Shown piece after piece: positions 52,101 through 59,763 of a stretch of DNA of 64,000 nucleotides (positions are counted from its first letter, which is position 1; every line of letters starts with the position of its first letter). The position numbers and the translations under genes are program-made. The notes beneath the pieces are model-generated. The model saw only the letters and a list, made by a program, of their open reading frames with translations, was not told the DNA's origin and did no database searches. The DNA is from CATQHL01 sp965204655 (GTDB lineage Bacteria; Actinomycetota; Acidimicrobiia; Acidimicrobiales; CATQHL01): NCBI GenBank assembly GCA_965204655.1, contig OZ241998.1, positions 930,001 to 994,000 on the forward strand, written 5' to 3'.

Positions 52101-55100
52101 CCCAAGTACGGGCGACAGACACGGGGTCATCCCGAATTATGTAGGTTTGCTCTGAGCCCTCCCAGGGGACGACCCCCGTTAACCAATCCCCCGACGAACC
52201 CAACTCCCGCCACCTCACGACGAAATCCGCTACCTGCCCATTGCGAACACCCCCCGGCAGTTTCCAAACCACACTCAAACCCCCGCTCCCCGCCAACACC
52301 CTAACATCCAACGACACGTCCGGGGCGCTCACGCACCTCCCCAGGACAGCATCATAAACCTCACCAACACTATGAACCTCCCCGCACGTCCCCGGCCACG
52401 AGACCCACCGACCCCCAACAAACGCCCCACGCCGCAACATCAACGGTATAGAAGCCGCCGAAGTAGTAGTCGTCGTAGTCGTGGTCGCAGCCGTCGTAGC
52501 GGGAATAGTAGTAGTCGTAGTGGTAGTCGTCGTAGTCGTCGTAGTGGGAGTAGTCGTCGTAGTGGGAGTAGTGGGAGTAGTCGTCGTAGTGGGAGTAGTG
52601 GGAGTAGTGGGAGTAGTGGGAGTAGTGGGAGTGGTGGTAGTGGTGGGAGTGGAAGTGGCGGTGAAAACGGGGGGCACCCAACATAACTCGTCCTTAAGCA
52701 CATAGTAGCCAAAGTCAAGAGAACCTCCGCGATAAGAAGGCGGGTAGCAATAGTAGCTATATCCCCGACGACTCGAATAGCGGAACCACCTCCGCCCTTC
52801 GTAGCGGTTCGAGGTGTGCTCCCACATTGGGGAAGCGGTACCTGAGCGGTAGGCGCTGTCGCCCGCCCTGCCGCGCGCAGCCACCCCCACCTCATAAAGG
52901 ACGCCGTTCTCTAAATCAGGCAGCCACTTGTAAGCCGAAACAGGGTCGTCATCAAACATAGAATCCTCATCCACGTAATAGTACGCATACGCGTCGGGCC
53001 CGCGCGGGGGGCGCAGCGGCTCCGTGGAATAGTTCCAATCCCCGCTTCCCGATTCCCTCCACCGCACCACATACCCCGTAACCTCCGAAGCCTCCGCATA
53101 AGGAAAATTCCGAAGATTCCAAGGAAGATTCCACGGAAGATTCCACGGGTAAGGAAGATCCCAAGTCAAGAACAAAAAGCCGTTCCCCGCCCAGGCGCGC
53201 ACGTTCTCCGGCGCCTCCGGCGCCGACAAAACAACACAACCATTCCTATTCCTAACAATTGAATAGCTTTGCCCCGCGGGGCACGCAGCGCCCACATCCG
53301 AAGCGTAAAGGCCTGTCCCAGCAGCGTTCACCCCCGCCACCCCCACCTCATAAACAGTCCCGTTCACCAACCCCCCAATGTCGTACTCCCACACCTCCGC
53401 AGACTTACCATCCAGGTTCAAATCCAGCACCCCAGCAGAACGCTCAACCACAGCAGGACTCGAACTCCAAGCGCCCGAAGAACCCCGAACCCTCCACCGC
53501 ACCTTGAAAGACTCCGCCTGCCCGAACCCCGCATCCGCACTAACATTATCCGCACTAGGCCAAAGCTCCGCAGCATACCCCCAACTAACCTTCAAAGAAC
53601 CAACACCAGACACCACCCCATACACAGTCGGAGCCGCAGGCACACCAACACAACCCCCCAAAACACTCGAACGAACAAACCCCACAACAGAACAAGCCGC
53701 CGTCGTAGTCGTCGCAGCCGCCGCCGTCGTCGTAGTTGTAGTAGCCGCCGCCGTCGTAGTAGTAGTAGTTGTCGCAGCCGTCGTAGCTGTAGTGGTAGTG
53801 GTGGTGGTTGTTGTTGGGGCGGGGGTGCGGCAGCCTGCTGGGGTGGCGGGCTTGCCTGGAGGGCAGGGCACGCCTGCGGCCATGCGGGGCGGGCTGCTGC
53901 CAGCCTCGTTCTCCGCTGAAACGCCCACCCTGTAAAACACTCCGTTAACCAAACCCGCAATAGTATGCACCCGGTAAACTCTAGAAGAACCAGGCAAACC
54001 GAAAGAGACCGCGTCGCCTACGCGCACTCTTTTGACGTTCCACTCAGAAGCCCCCTCCCTCCGCCACTGCACGCTGTAAGCCACCAGAGGAGAACCGCCG
54101 TCAGAAACAGGATCCTCCCAGAGCACGCTCAACGCCCCATCCCTCGACACAGCACGCACCCACCGCGGCAGCGAAGGCTTGCCCACGCAACCCTTCCAAG
54201 CCCGCGAAAACACCTTCCCCGGCACGCAATAAGGAACCAAAGTCGTCGTCGTAGTCGTCGCACCCCCAGCAGTAGTCGTCGTAGTCGTAGTCGTTGTTGT
54301 CGTGGTCGTTGTCGTGGTCGTGGTGGGGGCGGCGCAGGCGGAGCCGGTGTCCCTTTGCCCGACCGGGCAGGGGCGGGCGGTTGTCGCGGCTTCGGGGCTT
54401 TTCCCCGCCTCGTTGCGGGCGGAAACGCCGAACTCATAGAGCGTCCCGTTCGTGAGGTTCGTGAACGTGTACGCGAACGCGTAAGAACGCAACACAGGCA
54501 AAGCCACCAAACGAATCCCCCCCACCGGCAGGCGCAGCGTTTTCCAAGAACCCGAAGGGGAAACCCTCCAACGCAACTCATACGCCTGAACGGGCGCCCC
54601 GCCGGTAGAAGACGGGAAACGCCAATACACAGTCAACGCACCACCACCACCAACAGCGACCACACTCCTAGGAACCGACGGCACACCAACACAACGACCC
54701 AACGACCTAGACAACACCAACGGCGACGAACATGACGGAAGCGTAGTCGTCGTAGTCGTAGCCGCCGTCGTCGTGGTTGTGGTGGCCGCAGTCGTAGTCG
54801 TGGTAGTAGCCGCGGTTGTTGTGGTCGTGGTGGCGGGGGTGGCGACGCAGGAGGTTCCGTTGTAATGCTGCCCTGTTGCGCAGGGCGCTCCCGAGGCGGA
54901 GGCGTAAGCGCTCAACCCTGCGGCGTTGCGCGAGGCCACCCCTACTTCGTAGACTGTGCCGTTCACCAGACTGGGGATCGTGTGCGAGTAGAATTTGACA
55001 GTCAAAGACCTCAGTGTGTGAGAACTCCCGCCGCTGAGGCTCGCAGTTGCAGTTGACCATGTATCGGTGGAACCCCTGCGCCGCCACCGCAGCGAATAGC

Positions 55101-56346
55101 CCTCCACCGGACCCCCAGAGGAGGAGGAAAGCTGATACCAACGAACGCTCAAAGACCCCGCCCCCGACACCGCCACAGCACCACCAGGCGCCGCAGGCGC
55201 ACCCACGCACCGCCCCGCCGAACCCGAGTAAACCTCCCCCGAAGGACACGCTGTCAACGGGACGCCCGAGGTGACCAGATAGTAACTCTCACGCGAACTG
55301 TTGCGCGCCTTCAAACGCACATAATATTTTACTCCGCCGTTCAAACCTGAGATCACATGAGAGGTCGTGTCGGCGCCCGATAGCAGCACACTAGACCACC
55401 GCCCGCGCAAACCGGCGCGCCACTCCACCTTGTAACCCACGAGAGGCGAACCCCCATCAGAAGTCGGACGCACCCACGACAAACTCAACGAACCCGCCCC
55501 CGCAACAGCCCTAAACGAACCAGGCCGCCCAGGACGCACCACCACAACAGCAGTAGTCGTCGTCGTTGTGGAGTTTCCGGAGGTGAGCCGATCCCCCACA
55601 GGCGACGACGCCACCACCGTCACCCTCCTGCACTCCCCGGAGATTAACTCCCAGTCCTCCCCGCACGAAAGCGCCGGCTCAACGAAACGATAACAACGCC
55701 CACCAAACAAAACGCCCTCCCCGCAAACCTCCTCCACCAACGGCGGCACACGCTCAACAGGCATTAGAGTGCGCGAGCACGAACTGTTGGAAAGAATCCA
55801 GCCCTGCGGGCAAGAAAAACTCAGCTCACCGAAACGCACACTCCCGGAAGCGTCCACGTAACGGCACGACACCGGAACTCCCCTAGGAGAACACAAACTC
55901 ACAGCAGACTCCACCTCCGTGACCTCAACCTCAACCTCGCAAACCTCCCCCCCGCCCCCTGGGGTCAGGACGCCCTCAGCGCACGAGAACACTCTCTGCG
56001 CCTCCCCTAAATCCACCCGGCACCCCCAAGCCGAAGAACCTAAACCCCCAACACTGAAACGCTCCGCCCCAACAGGACACCCCAAAAACGCGTCCATCCA
56101 CTCCACCCTCTCACACCACACACCATCCCCCGACAACACAAACCCATCAGGACACGACACCCCCGAAAACGCAGAAACCACCGAATTCCCAGAACCCCCC
56201 TCCCCTGAAGACTCCCCCCCTACGCCGCCAGGCGAAACGTCAAGCGAAGAAACTCCCTCTAGGGCATCTTCCTCCACGACCCTGGCCTCAACACCATCGC
56301 CAGGGAACTCTACCGTGGACACCAACGCAGCCGCCAACAAGGCCAC
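49120..56346 (-). CDS. Giant secreted modular protein: Cys-rich head, ~11 FnIII domains, PLA2-like motif, ricin-like tail
   Basis: The 2408-residue frame opens at GTG 56346 with a hydrophobic ALLAAALVSTV segment. Cys-rich modules fill about 40-260. About eleven fibronectin III domains follow (starts such as RPGRPGSFRAVAG, DPGKPRNFTLTSGNG), several separated by C-P-x-G modules and long Thr linkers. Near residue 2140 is ACQAHDYCYDL, the Cys/His-Asp/Cys-Tyr pattern of secreted phospholipase A2, with further Cys after it. Residues about 2208-2408 form three lobes with C-L...C...W patterns, as in ricin-type beta-trefoils. This suggests a surface or released effector that binds glycans and acts on lipids. 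The start is uncertain because the signal-peptide n-region (FRRGLSGVG) lies upstream without a start codon. Confidence 0.8.
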   Translation of the reverse strand: MALLAAALVSTVEFPGDGVEARVVEEDALEGVSSLDVSPGGVGGESSGEGGSGNSVVSAFSGVSCPDGFVLSGDGVWCERVEWMDAFLGCPVGAERFSVGGLGSSAWGCRVDLGEAQRVFSCAEGVLTPGGGGEVCEVEVEVTEVESAVSLCSPRGVPVSCRYVDASGSVRFGELSFSCPQGWILSNSSCSRTLMPVERVPPLVEEVCGEGVLFGGRCYRFVEPALSCGEDWELISGECRRVTVVASSPVGDRLTSGNSTTTTTTAVVVVRPGRPGSFRAVAGAGSLSLSWVRPTSDGGSPLVGYKVEWRAGLRGRWSSVLLSGADTTSHVISGLNGGVKYYVRLKARNSSRESYYLVTSGVPLTACPSGEVYSGSAGRCVGAPAAPGGAVAVSGAGSLSVRWYQLSSSSGGPVEGYSLRWRRRGSTDTWSTATASLSGGSSHTLRSLTVKFYSHTIPSLVNGTVYEVGVASRNAAGLSAYASASGAPCATGQHYNGTSCVATPATTTTTTAATTTTTTAATTTTTTAATTTTTTLPSCSSPLVLSRSLGRCVGVPSVPRSVVAVGGGGALTVYWRFPSSTGGAPVQAYELRWRVSPSGSWKTLRLPVGGIRLVALPVLRSYAFAYTFTNLTNGTLYEFGVSARNEAGKSPEAATTARPCPVGQRDTGSACAAPTTTTTTTTTTTTTTTTTTAGGATTTTTTLVPYCVPGKVFSRAWKGCVGKPSLPRWVRAVSRDGALSVLWEDPVSDGGSPLVAYSVQWRREGASEWNVKRVRVGDAVSFGLPGSSRVYRVHTIAGLVNGVFYRVGVSAENEAGSSPPRMAAGVPCPPGKPATPAGCRTPAPTTTTTTTTTATTAATTTTTTTAAATTTTTTAAAATTTTAACSVVGFVRSSVLGGCVGVPAAPTVYGVVSGVGSLKVSWGYAAELWPSADNVSADAGFGQAESFKVRWRVRGSSGAWSSSPAVVERSAGVLDLNLDGKSAEVWEYDIGGLVNGTVYEVGVAGVNAAGTGLYASDVGAACPAGQSYSIVRNRNGCVVLSAPEAPENVRAWAGNGFLFLTWDLPYPWNLPWNLPWNLRNFPYAEASEVTGYVVRWRESGSGDWNYSTEPLRPPRGPDAYAYYYVDEDSMFDDDPVSAYKWLPDLENGVLYEVGVAARGRAGDSAYRSGTASPMWEHTSNRYEGRRWFRYSSRRGYSYYCYPPSYRGGSLDFGYYVLKDELCWVPPVFTATSTPTTTTTPTTPTTPTTPTTPTTTTTPTTPTTTTTPTTTTTTTTTTTTTIPATTAATTTTTTTTSAASIPLMLRRGAFVGGRWVSWPGTCGEVHSVGEVYDAVLGRCVSAPDVSLDVRVLAGSGGLSVVWKLPGGVRNGQVADFVVRWRELGSSGDWLTGVVPWEGSEQTYIIRDDPVSVARTWVRALGGLTNGVAYEVQVAARNAAGAGRFTAVSAVPCPSGQAYFPSLAVCVPVSAGGLGGLSVTSKEPSVDLLVSGGLRFSWSYRLPAALGASPVTGFLGQYRESGTTQEWSDMVWRNYSHSHDFWEVTSLDGVNIMTWRQDNLRLPSWKPGVLYDVRVAPQFKDGTSGGFVEAAAASCLRGRSYSPSLRKCVSPPSAPGGFTASAGDSTISLAWGQPPSDGGDPPSGFELRWRKLGSTKGWETTTIPWDSAATVRDFGTVFRNWHQTLSGLDNAVRYEVGVSAVNRAGYSPWVQAVLAPCPRGRTYAITRAACNILTDPGKPRNFTLTSGNGTITASWNAPAITGGSRIVSYIVRWNKVGSDETPKEQVVNAPTSQLRFTTSRLLIAGISNGEHYWVEVAARNLARQGDYIRLTSAPCAGAYNPAAKKCATKPRSPQGLLASSADGGLWVKWDAPSDDGGSPITSYKITWKEEGTTSETSATVTASDAELSDTLSGETHTIWAVTLPFPSTLPALKNKTLYEIEVAATNAAGTGYSASIKSMPCPAGSARTENGECAPECGRGGEYNETRGGCRPSDEFCESNPNLSLARTSSGYCEYAWTKTPAGNGITYDLVDCVHPSQFSAQANADTYINTNLAGKDLTPGKRPMCPPTGLFLALGERRRHQNPRDYYHPEWAIRNERKTVVVRASGDCTVVSDVFAITNKVVSLLPIRFELAAEVLAACQAHDYCYDLIRSGLHQTVQEGGGLGCDDVLLRLWNSYCETLNNLWPPMNKMWCESAATYADAVVRVATTPPEAGIVVLRNSKTGKCLTRKAESATLVRVVQERCRFDGNHKPNNKKQWFHVLQAAPFSNAADGPTVAGYFYVVPANVNPVEKDSWEKSETEVEVAGGRCLYVDSIVTRNEVHEGSCMVGGARSRLRMFRLVNTSVADEYGIRSVWGACWQPEAEAGADDAETAADGVYIISVSNASGCDSVLQSWRIEPVDPNVIVGKSS
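52480..52680. repeat. Microsatellite-like linker repeats (GTAGTCGTC / GTAGTGGGA)
   Basis: Short repeats of GTAGTCGTC and GTAGTGGGAGTAGTGGGA encode the PTTPTTTT linker between two parts of the giant protein. Similar but shorter tracts occur at about 53700-53820, 54240-54330 and 54740-54840. Such repeats can expand or contract in units of three codons without breaking the frame. Confidence 0.65.
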
Positions 56347-56425
56347 GACCAGAACACAAAAATGTAAGGCGCCGACACCTGAGAGGCCCCTCCGGAAGCC
56401 CCCAAGACAGAAAAAGCGCTCAACA

Positions 56426-56441
56426 CCCCCCCCCCCCCCCC
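56426..56441. repeat. Homopolymer tract of 16 C (poly-G on the coding strand)
   Basis: Sixteen consecutive C residues lie 80 bp upstream of the GTG assigned to the giant gene and inside an upstream open frame. Tracts of this length slip during replication and are classic phase-variation devices. They are also prone to sequencing error, so the exact length needs confirmation. Confidence 0.8.
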
Positions 56442-56612
56442 AGATGGACGATCCTCCCGCGCGGCCGCACGACCGAAATAATCAAAATCCTCACCCCAAC
56501 TACTCTCAACACAAGACGCACCCGACACAACAACAGCACGCCCACGCAACGCCCCCGAAGGCGCCCCAAGACGCCCACGCAAGCGCCCTACCGACTCAGA
56601 CACCACCTTGGA

Positions 56613-56790
56613 CAGCAACCTGCCCGCACCGGCACTCCGAGAACTCCTCAACGACGACTGCGACACAGGCGCCGCCTTGGGCAGCAACCTGCCCGCACCG
56701 GCACTCCGAGAACTCTTCACCGACGACTTCAACACAGGCTCCACCCTAGCGGACAGCAACCCTGTTACGGACTTAGACACAGCCATCACC
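56613..56790. repeat. Degenerate tandem repeat, 69-72 bp period
   Basis: CAGCAACCTGCCCGCACCGG starts at 56613 and 56682, with a third decayed unit at about 56754. Units are in register with codons, giving 23-24-residue repeats on the reverse strand. It lies between the giant gene and the defence-like operon. Confidence 0.6.
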
Positions 56791-57022
56791 CTCGCACGCC
56801 GCAAGAACTGCACGCCCGCAGCACGCTGCCCGCTCGTCGCAACTCCACGACCTCTTGAATTGAACACAGGCGCCATCCTAGCAAGCGACATCCTAACAAG
56901 ACGCACCCCCGCCGCGCAGCGCGCAAGACGCAGCACAACAGAGGAGAAACGTGATCCTCGAATAATCATGACCAACAGCTTAGCACACCTGAACGCGACG
57001 CGCAACGCATTTCAAAAAACAT

Positions 57023-57133
57023 TTCCTCCCCGCCGTCGGCGTGAGCGAATCCCTCTTCGTTCTAGCACATCTGCCCGTGCACGGCGCCACAGATGCGCCC
57101 GCCCGTCCGCTAGCCGTCGCGGCAAGCAAACAT
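57023..57133 (+). pseudogene. Fragment of a cyclase/formamidase-like gene (C-terminus)
   Basis: The + frame encodes FLPAVGVSESLFVLAHL and PVHGATDAPARPLAVA. About 20 of 28 residues match the C-terminal block of the cyclase at 23929. No start, metal motif or upstream part remains. It appears to be a relic of a catabolic gene cut by insertion or rearrangement of the accessory island. Confidence 0.6.
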
Positions 57134-57201
57134 CCGCCTCCGACCCTGGCCTCTAGTCTTCAGATAGAGGCAGACAAAGGTGGCTTAACCGAATTGCCAC
57201 G

Positions 57202-58044
57202 TCAGACCCCGCAGATGCCGGCGCATTCGTTACCCCAGTGCTCCACGCTGCTCGCGCTCAACTCCGCGGCGTCGGCTTCAACGGCTTCACGAAGCGGCAC
57301 ACGACGGGCATGCAAGAACACCCTGTTGCGAAACATCCTCGACGCGTTGTGATCAGGCACTCTCAGCGCTTCATCAATCCTTGCCGCCTCTTCAAACGAC
57401 TCTTTGTCGTTCTTCCGCATTTGCAGCCACCCCTCAGCCGACCTGTACGGACATCCCACGCACGCCGATCTAGGCAGGTCGCGGCCCTTATACTGCTCGG
57501 CAAACCAGTCGATGCAATCTTCGCGTGACATGCCTAAATCAATCAGCGGATAGTGATTCACGATCCACTGATCGGGTGCGACTCTCACCCTTTCCGCCTC
57601 ATCAGTAGTGATCCCTAGCCACATCTCAACGGAAGTTGCCATAGCTACAGGGGAACGCACTGAGAGACCAAGGAGTTCCCGAATCTTGGCACGAATCGGT
57701 ACAATTTTGTAGTCGGTCGTGCACTGCCTCCAATTCATTCCGGCCGGAGTTCCGTCAGGGGCAGAGAGAAAAACGGGAACTGACAACCAAGGTCGCCCCC
57801 TTACGTTAACTCCCGCCTCTACATCCTTTTTCAGAGAACGCCCTGCGTTGACCTTTATTATTGGGAATGACAATTCAGACTCCAGCCACTCTAAGTTTGC
57901 ATAAACGGCTGGAGGCTCCCAACCAGTGTCAGCAAAAATGGCAAAGTCCGGTTTACTTGGAAAGTGATCCGGGAAGCAATCCCGCTCGACCAATAAGGCC
58001 AAGACGGTTGACTGGGTGCCGCCTCCCAGAGAGAGAACCCTCAG
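57202..58044 (-). CDS. PP-loop PAPS-reductase-like protein of a defence-like operon
   Basis: Family members begin M-x-V-L-S-L-G-G-G-x-Q-S-T. Here that motif (RVLSLGGGTQSTVLALL) lies upstream of any ATG/GTG/TTG, and a CTG at 58044 overlaps the TGA of the preceding gene. A CTG start is therefore proposed, giving 280 residues; a TTG at 58002 would cut off the PP-loop. Other landmarks are FADTGWEPPAVYANLEWLE, CTTDYKIVPIRAKIRELLG and a C-terminal CVGCPYRSAEGW with two Cys. COG0175 relatives act in sulfate reduction, DNA phosphorothioation (DndC) and several phage-defence operons. No other sulfur-assimilation genes are present, so a defence-type role is favoured. Confidence 0.8.
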   Translation of the reverse strand: MRVLSLGGGTQSTVLALLVERDCFPDHFPSKPDFAIFADTGWEPPAVYANLEWLESELSFPIIKVNAGRSLKKDVEAGVNVRGRPWLSVPVFLSAPDGTPAGMNWRQCTTDYKIVPIRAKIRELLGLSVRSPVAMATSVEMWLGITTDEAERVRVAPDQWIVNHYPLIDLGMSREDCIDWFAEQYKGRDLPRSACVGCPYRSAEGWLQMRKNDKESFEEAARIDEALRVPDHNASRMFRNRVFLHARRVPLREAVEADAAELSASSVEHWGNECAGICGV

Positions 58045-58841
58045 GGCCGGGGGCTGGGGGCGGCGACTTCTTTTGGGGGCAGGGACTCCTCTACATGCCG
58101 GCGCAGTTCTTTGTCGCTCAAGATATCGAAGCTAATACCGCCGGCTTTTCTGTTGAGCGACTGCATGACTTTGTTCACGCTGCCAGTTTTGTTTTCATCA
58201 GCTAGTCCCGAAGCAATCGCAACGTCTAGGATAGCTGCACGAATACGGTCTGACGCCATCAAATAACTTCGGCGCAACATCTGATGATAGAAGTTGACGT
58301 TACCAGCCATCTTTTTGAGTAATATTTCGAAACTATACTGTGAGTGCTCAGAAGCTCTACGAGCGAACTCATAAAGCCACCACAGTCTAGCTACCGTATT
58401 GGATTCTTTGCTGGAACCTAAATAGTGAGACTTGACAAAATTAGTCTGCTTTCTCTGCTCAGCACTCTTGGCCAGACTACTTGTACCCCAGCGAGTCCGC
58501 ACATAGCCCGGGATATGAAAACAATTGATTGAAGCTAATACATCCGGATTAGACATTTCAAAAGCAGTAAATTCTGGGAAAATCCGGCGAAGTTCTATTG
58601 CATGCTCACAATCAAGTTCAGGCCCTTTGACAGCATTATCAATGAGTTGATCCAGAGACTCTTTTGGTTGCCATACATGCTCCATGAAGACACGTGACTC
58701 TTCATCCGCATTTTGCTTTATTCGATTATCCACTTCCTGCTTAAGGTCATCTGGTTCCGCAAACAGACCTGGGTTTTCGCCCGCTAAATCTACCAGTAAC
58801 GAATATCCTGTAGGCGTAAGTGATCGGACTGCCTTAGACAC
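58041..58841 (-). CDS. Uncharacterised protein of the defence-like operon (possibly DUF6339)
   Basis: GTG 58841 is preferred because GGAGGG lies 6 nt upstream; the longer frame overlaps the previous gene by 140 nt. The 266-residue protein is largely helical and soluble, with a middle FHIPGYVRTRWGTSSLA and a TVARLWWLYEFARRASEH segment that recalls DUF6339, though I am not certain. It overlaps the previous gene by 8 nt and the next by CTGA. Codon use and GC are lower than in the flanking catabolic genes. Confidence 0.65.
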   Translation of the reverse strand: MSKAVRSLTPTGYSLLVDLAGENPGLFAEPDDLKQEVDNRIKQNADEESRVFMEHVWQPKESLDQLIDNAVKGPELDCEHAIELRRIFPEFTAFEMSNPDVLASINCFHIPGYVRTRWGTSSLAKSAEQRKQTNFVKSHYLGSSKESNTVARLWWLYEFARRASEHSQYSFEILLKKMAGNVNFYHQMLRRSYLMASDRIRAAILDVAIASGLADENKTGSVNKVMQSLNRKAGGISFDILSDKELRRHVEESLPPKEVAAPSPRP

Positions 58842-59745
58842 TTGTTCCCTCCGAAATATCATGCTGGAACAACAACGGGAACTCAAGTAGTTTCTGGGCA
58901 ACCCAAAGTACAGACTTAGGGTGACTTCCATTAGTCTCAAGAATGAATCCAGACTTATCTTCGCTGACTGCAATATTATATTCCTTGAGCTTCGAGAAGA
59001 TCACTCCTACCCAACTAGAGGAATCAGTATCCGTGAAGCTTTCGGAGTCGTAATTCCCAAGGAAAACATGCAAAGTTTCCACTAGAGCAGACAGATATAG
59101 CGTTTGCACTGCACGCTCTTGATGAGAGTTTTGTGTTTTATCAAAATTTCGTACTTTTTCAAAGATATCGTGAGTCTGTTTGTTGGCAACTAGAAAAACA
59201 AGGGGATGACTCGGGTCAATCTCAGCATTCCAACCATTCTGCGTTTCTTCAATATCGCATCTCAGTTGGAAGATTGACTTAGAACTTCTTTCTTCCAGAT
59301 TTTGGATTTTCGTGAAGCTTGGTTTATGAACCGCAATAAGGTTGCCACAGCTCAAACTAGCGGGACCCTCCCCAAACGCTGGATGAGCATCATCATAGAG
59401 AAGATCCAACTTCTCAACCGCGGCGATCTGTGGGTGTAGTTCCAACTGAGATCGGAGATCTTTAGCTATAAGTTCTCCCTTGACTTCGCGAAGGTGACCT
59501 GGCTCAGCTTCAAATATCCTCCTGTACGAAGTGGCGCCACAATACACCCATACAAAACACTTTGCCCGCTCGCCGTCTACCAGTGAATTTATGTGATCGA
59601 CATCAAGATCAAAGTGAGCATGAAATTGTAGTCTGCCGTCTTTAGCCTCACAACTCATCTCAACTTTAAAGCTCTTGCCAGGATAGTTGTACTCCCGCTG
59701 CCCGAGCACAGGATACAGAAAACCCCGATTAGGGGAAAATCTCAC
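58834..59745 (-). CDS. Uncharacterised protein of the defence-like operon
   Basis: The 303-residue protein starts at GTG 59745 with AAGGAGG upstream. It begins MRFSPNRGFLYPVLGQ and contains a beta-rich first half (FHAHFDLDVDHINSLV, CFVWVYCGATSYRRIF) and a helical second half (RAVQTLYLSALVETLHVFL). It has no signal peptide or membrane segment. I do not recognise the family. Its position between the GHKL ATPase and the following genes, with 18 bp and 8-nt overlap spacing, makes it an integral operon member. Confidence 0.65.
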   Translation of the reverse strand: MRFSPNRGFLYPVLGQREYNYPGKSFKVEMSCEAKDGRLQFHAHFDLDVDHINSLVDGERAKCFVWVYCGATSYRRIFEAEPGHLREVKGELIAKDLRSQLELHPQIAAVEKLDLLYDDAHPAFGEGPASLSCGNLIAVHKPSFTKIQNLEERSSKSIFQLRCDIEETQNGWNAEIDPSHPLVFLVANKQTHDIFEKVRNFDKTQNSHQERAVQTLYLSALVETLHVFLGNYDSESFTDTDSSSWVGVIFSKLKEYNIAVSEDKSGFILETNGSHPKSVLWVAQKLLEFPLLFQHDISEGTSV

Positions 59746-59763
59746 ATAGCCTCCTTAGCAAGT

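Larger units (their letters stand above)
56310..57005 (-). other. Upstream open frame across the poly-G tract, possible N-terminus of the giant protein
   Basis: A 231-codon frame runs from 57005 through the poly-G tract, read as five Gly codons, and ends shortly after entering the giant gene in another frame. It is strongly basic, with 23-residue repeats (SSRSAGAGRLL twice). With 17 or 14 Gs instead of 16 it would join the giant frame through FRRGLSGVGALHFCVLVVA. Whether it is translated is unclear: there is no family match and the N-terminus is not a convincing signal peptide. Confidence 0.35.

Noticed and set aside
52370..52686. His/Tyr-rich and Ser/Arg-rich frames over the GTAGTCGTC repeats
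   Set aside because: Alternative readings of the Thr-linker microsatellite in the giant gene.
53259..53935. Three overlapping + frames antisense to the giant gene, one very Val-rich
   Set aside because: Low-complexity antisense translations of Thr linkers; the reverse strand has an uninterrupted domain structure here.
57202..58044. Assimilatory PAPS reductase (CysH) role for the PP-loop gene
   Set aside because: No other sulfur-assimilation genes nearby, C-terminal Cys motif and operon partners unlike CysH, and low-GC defence-like context.
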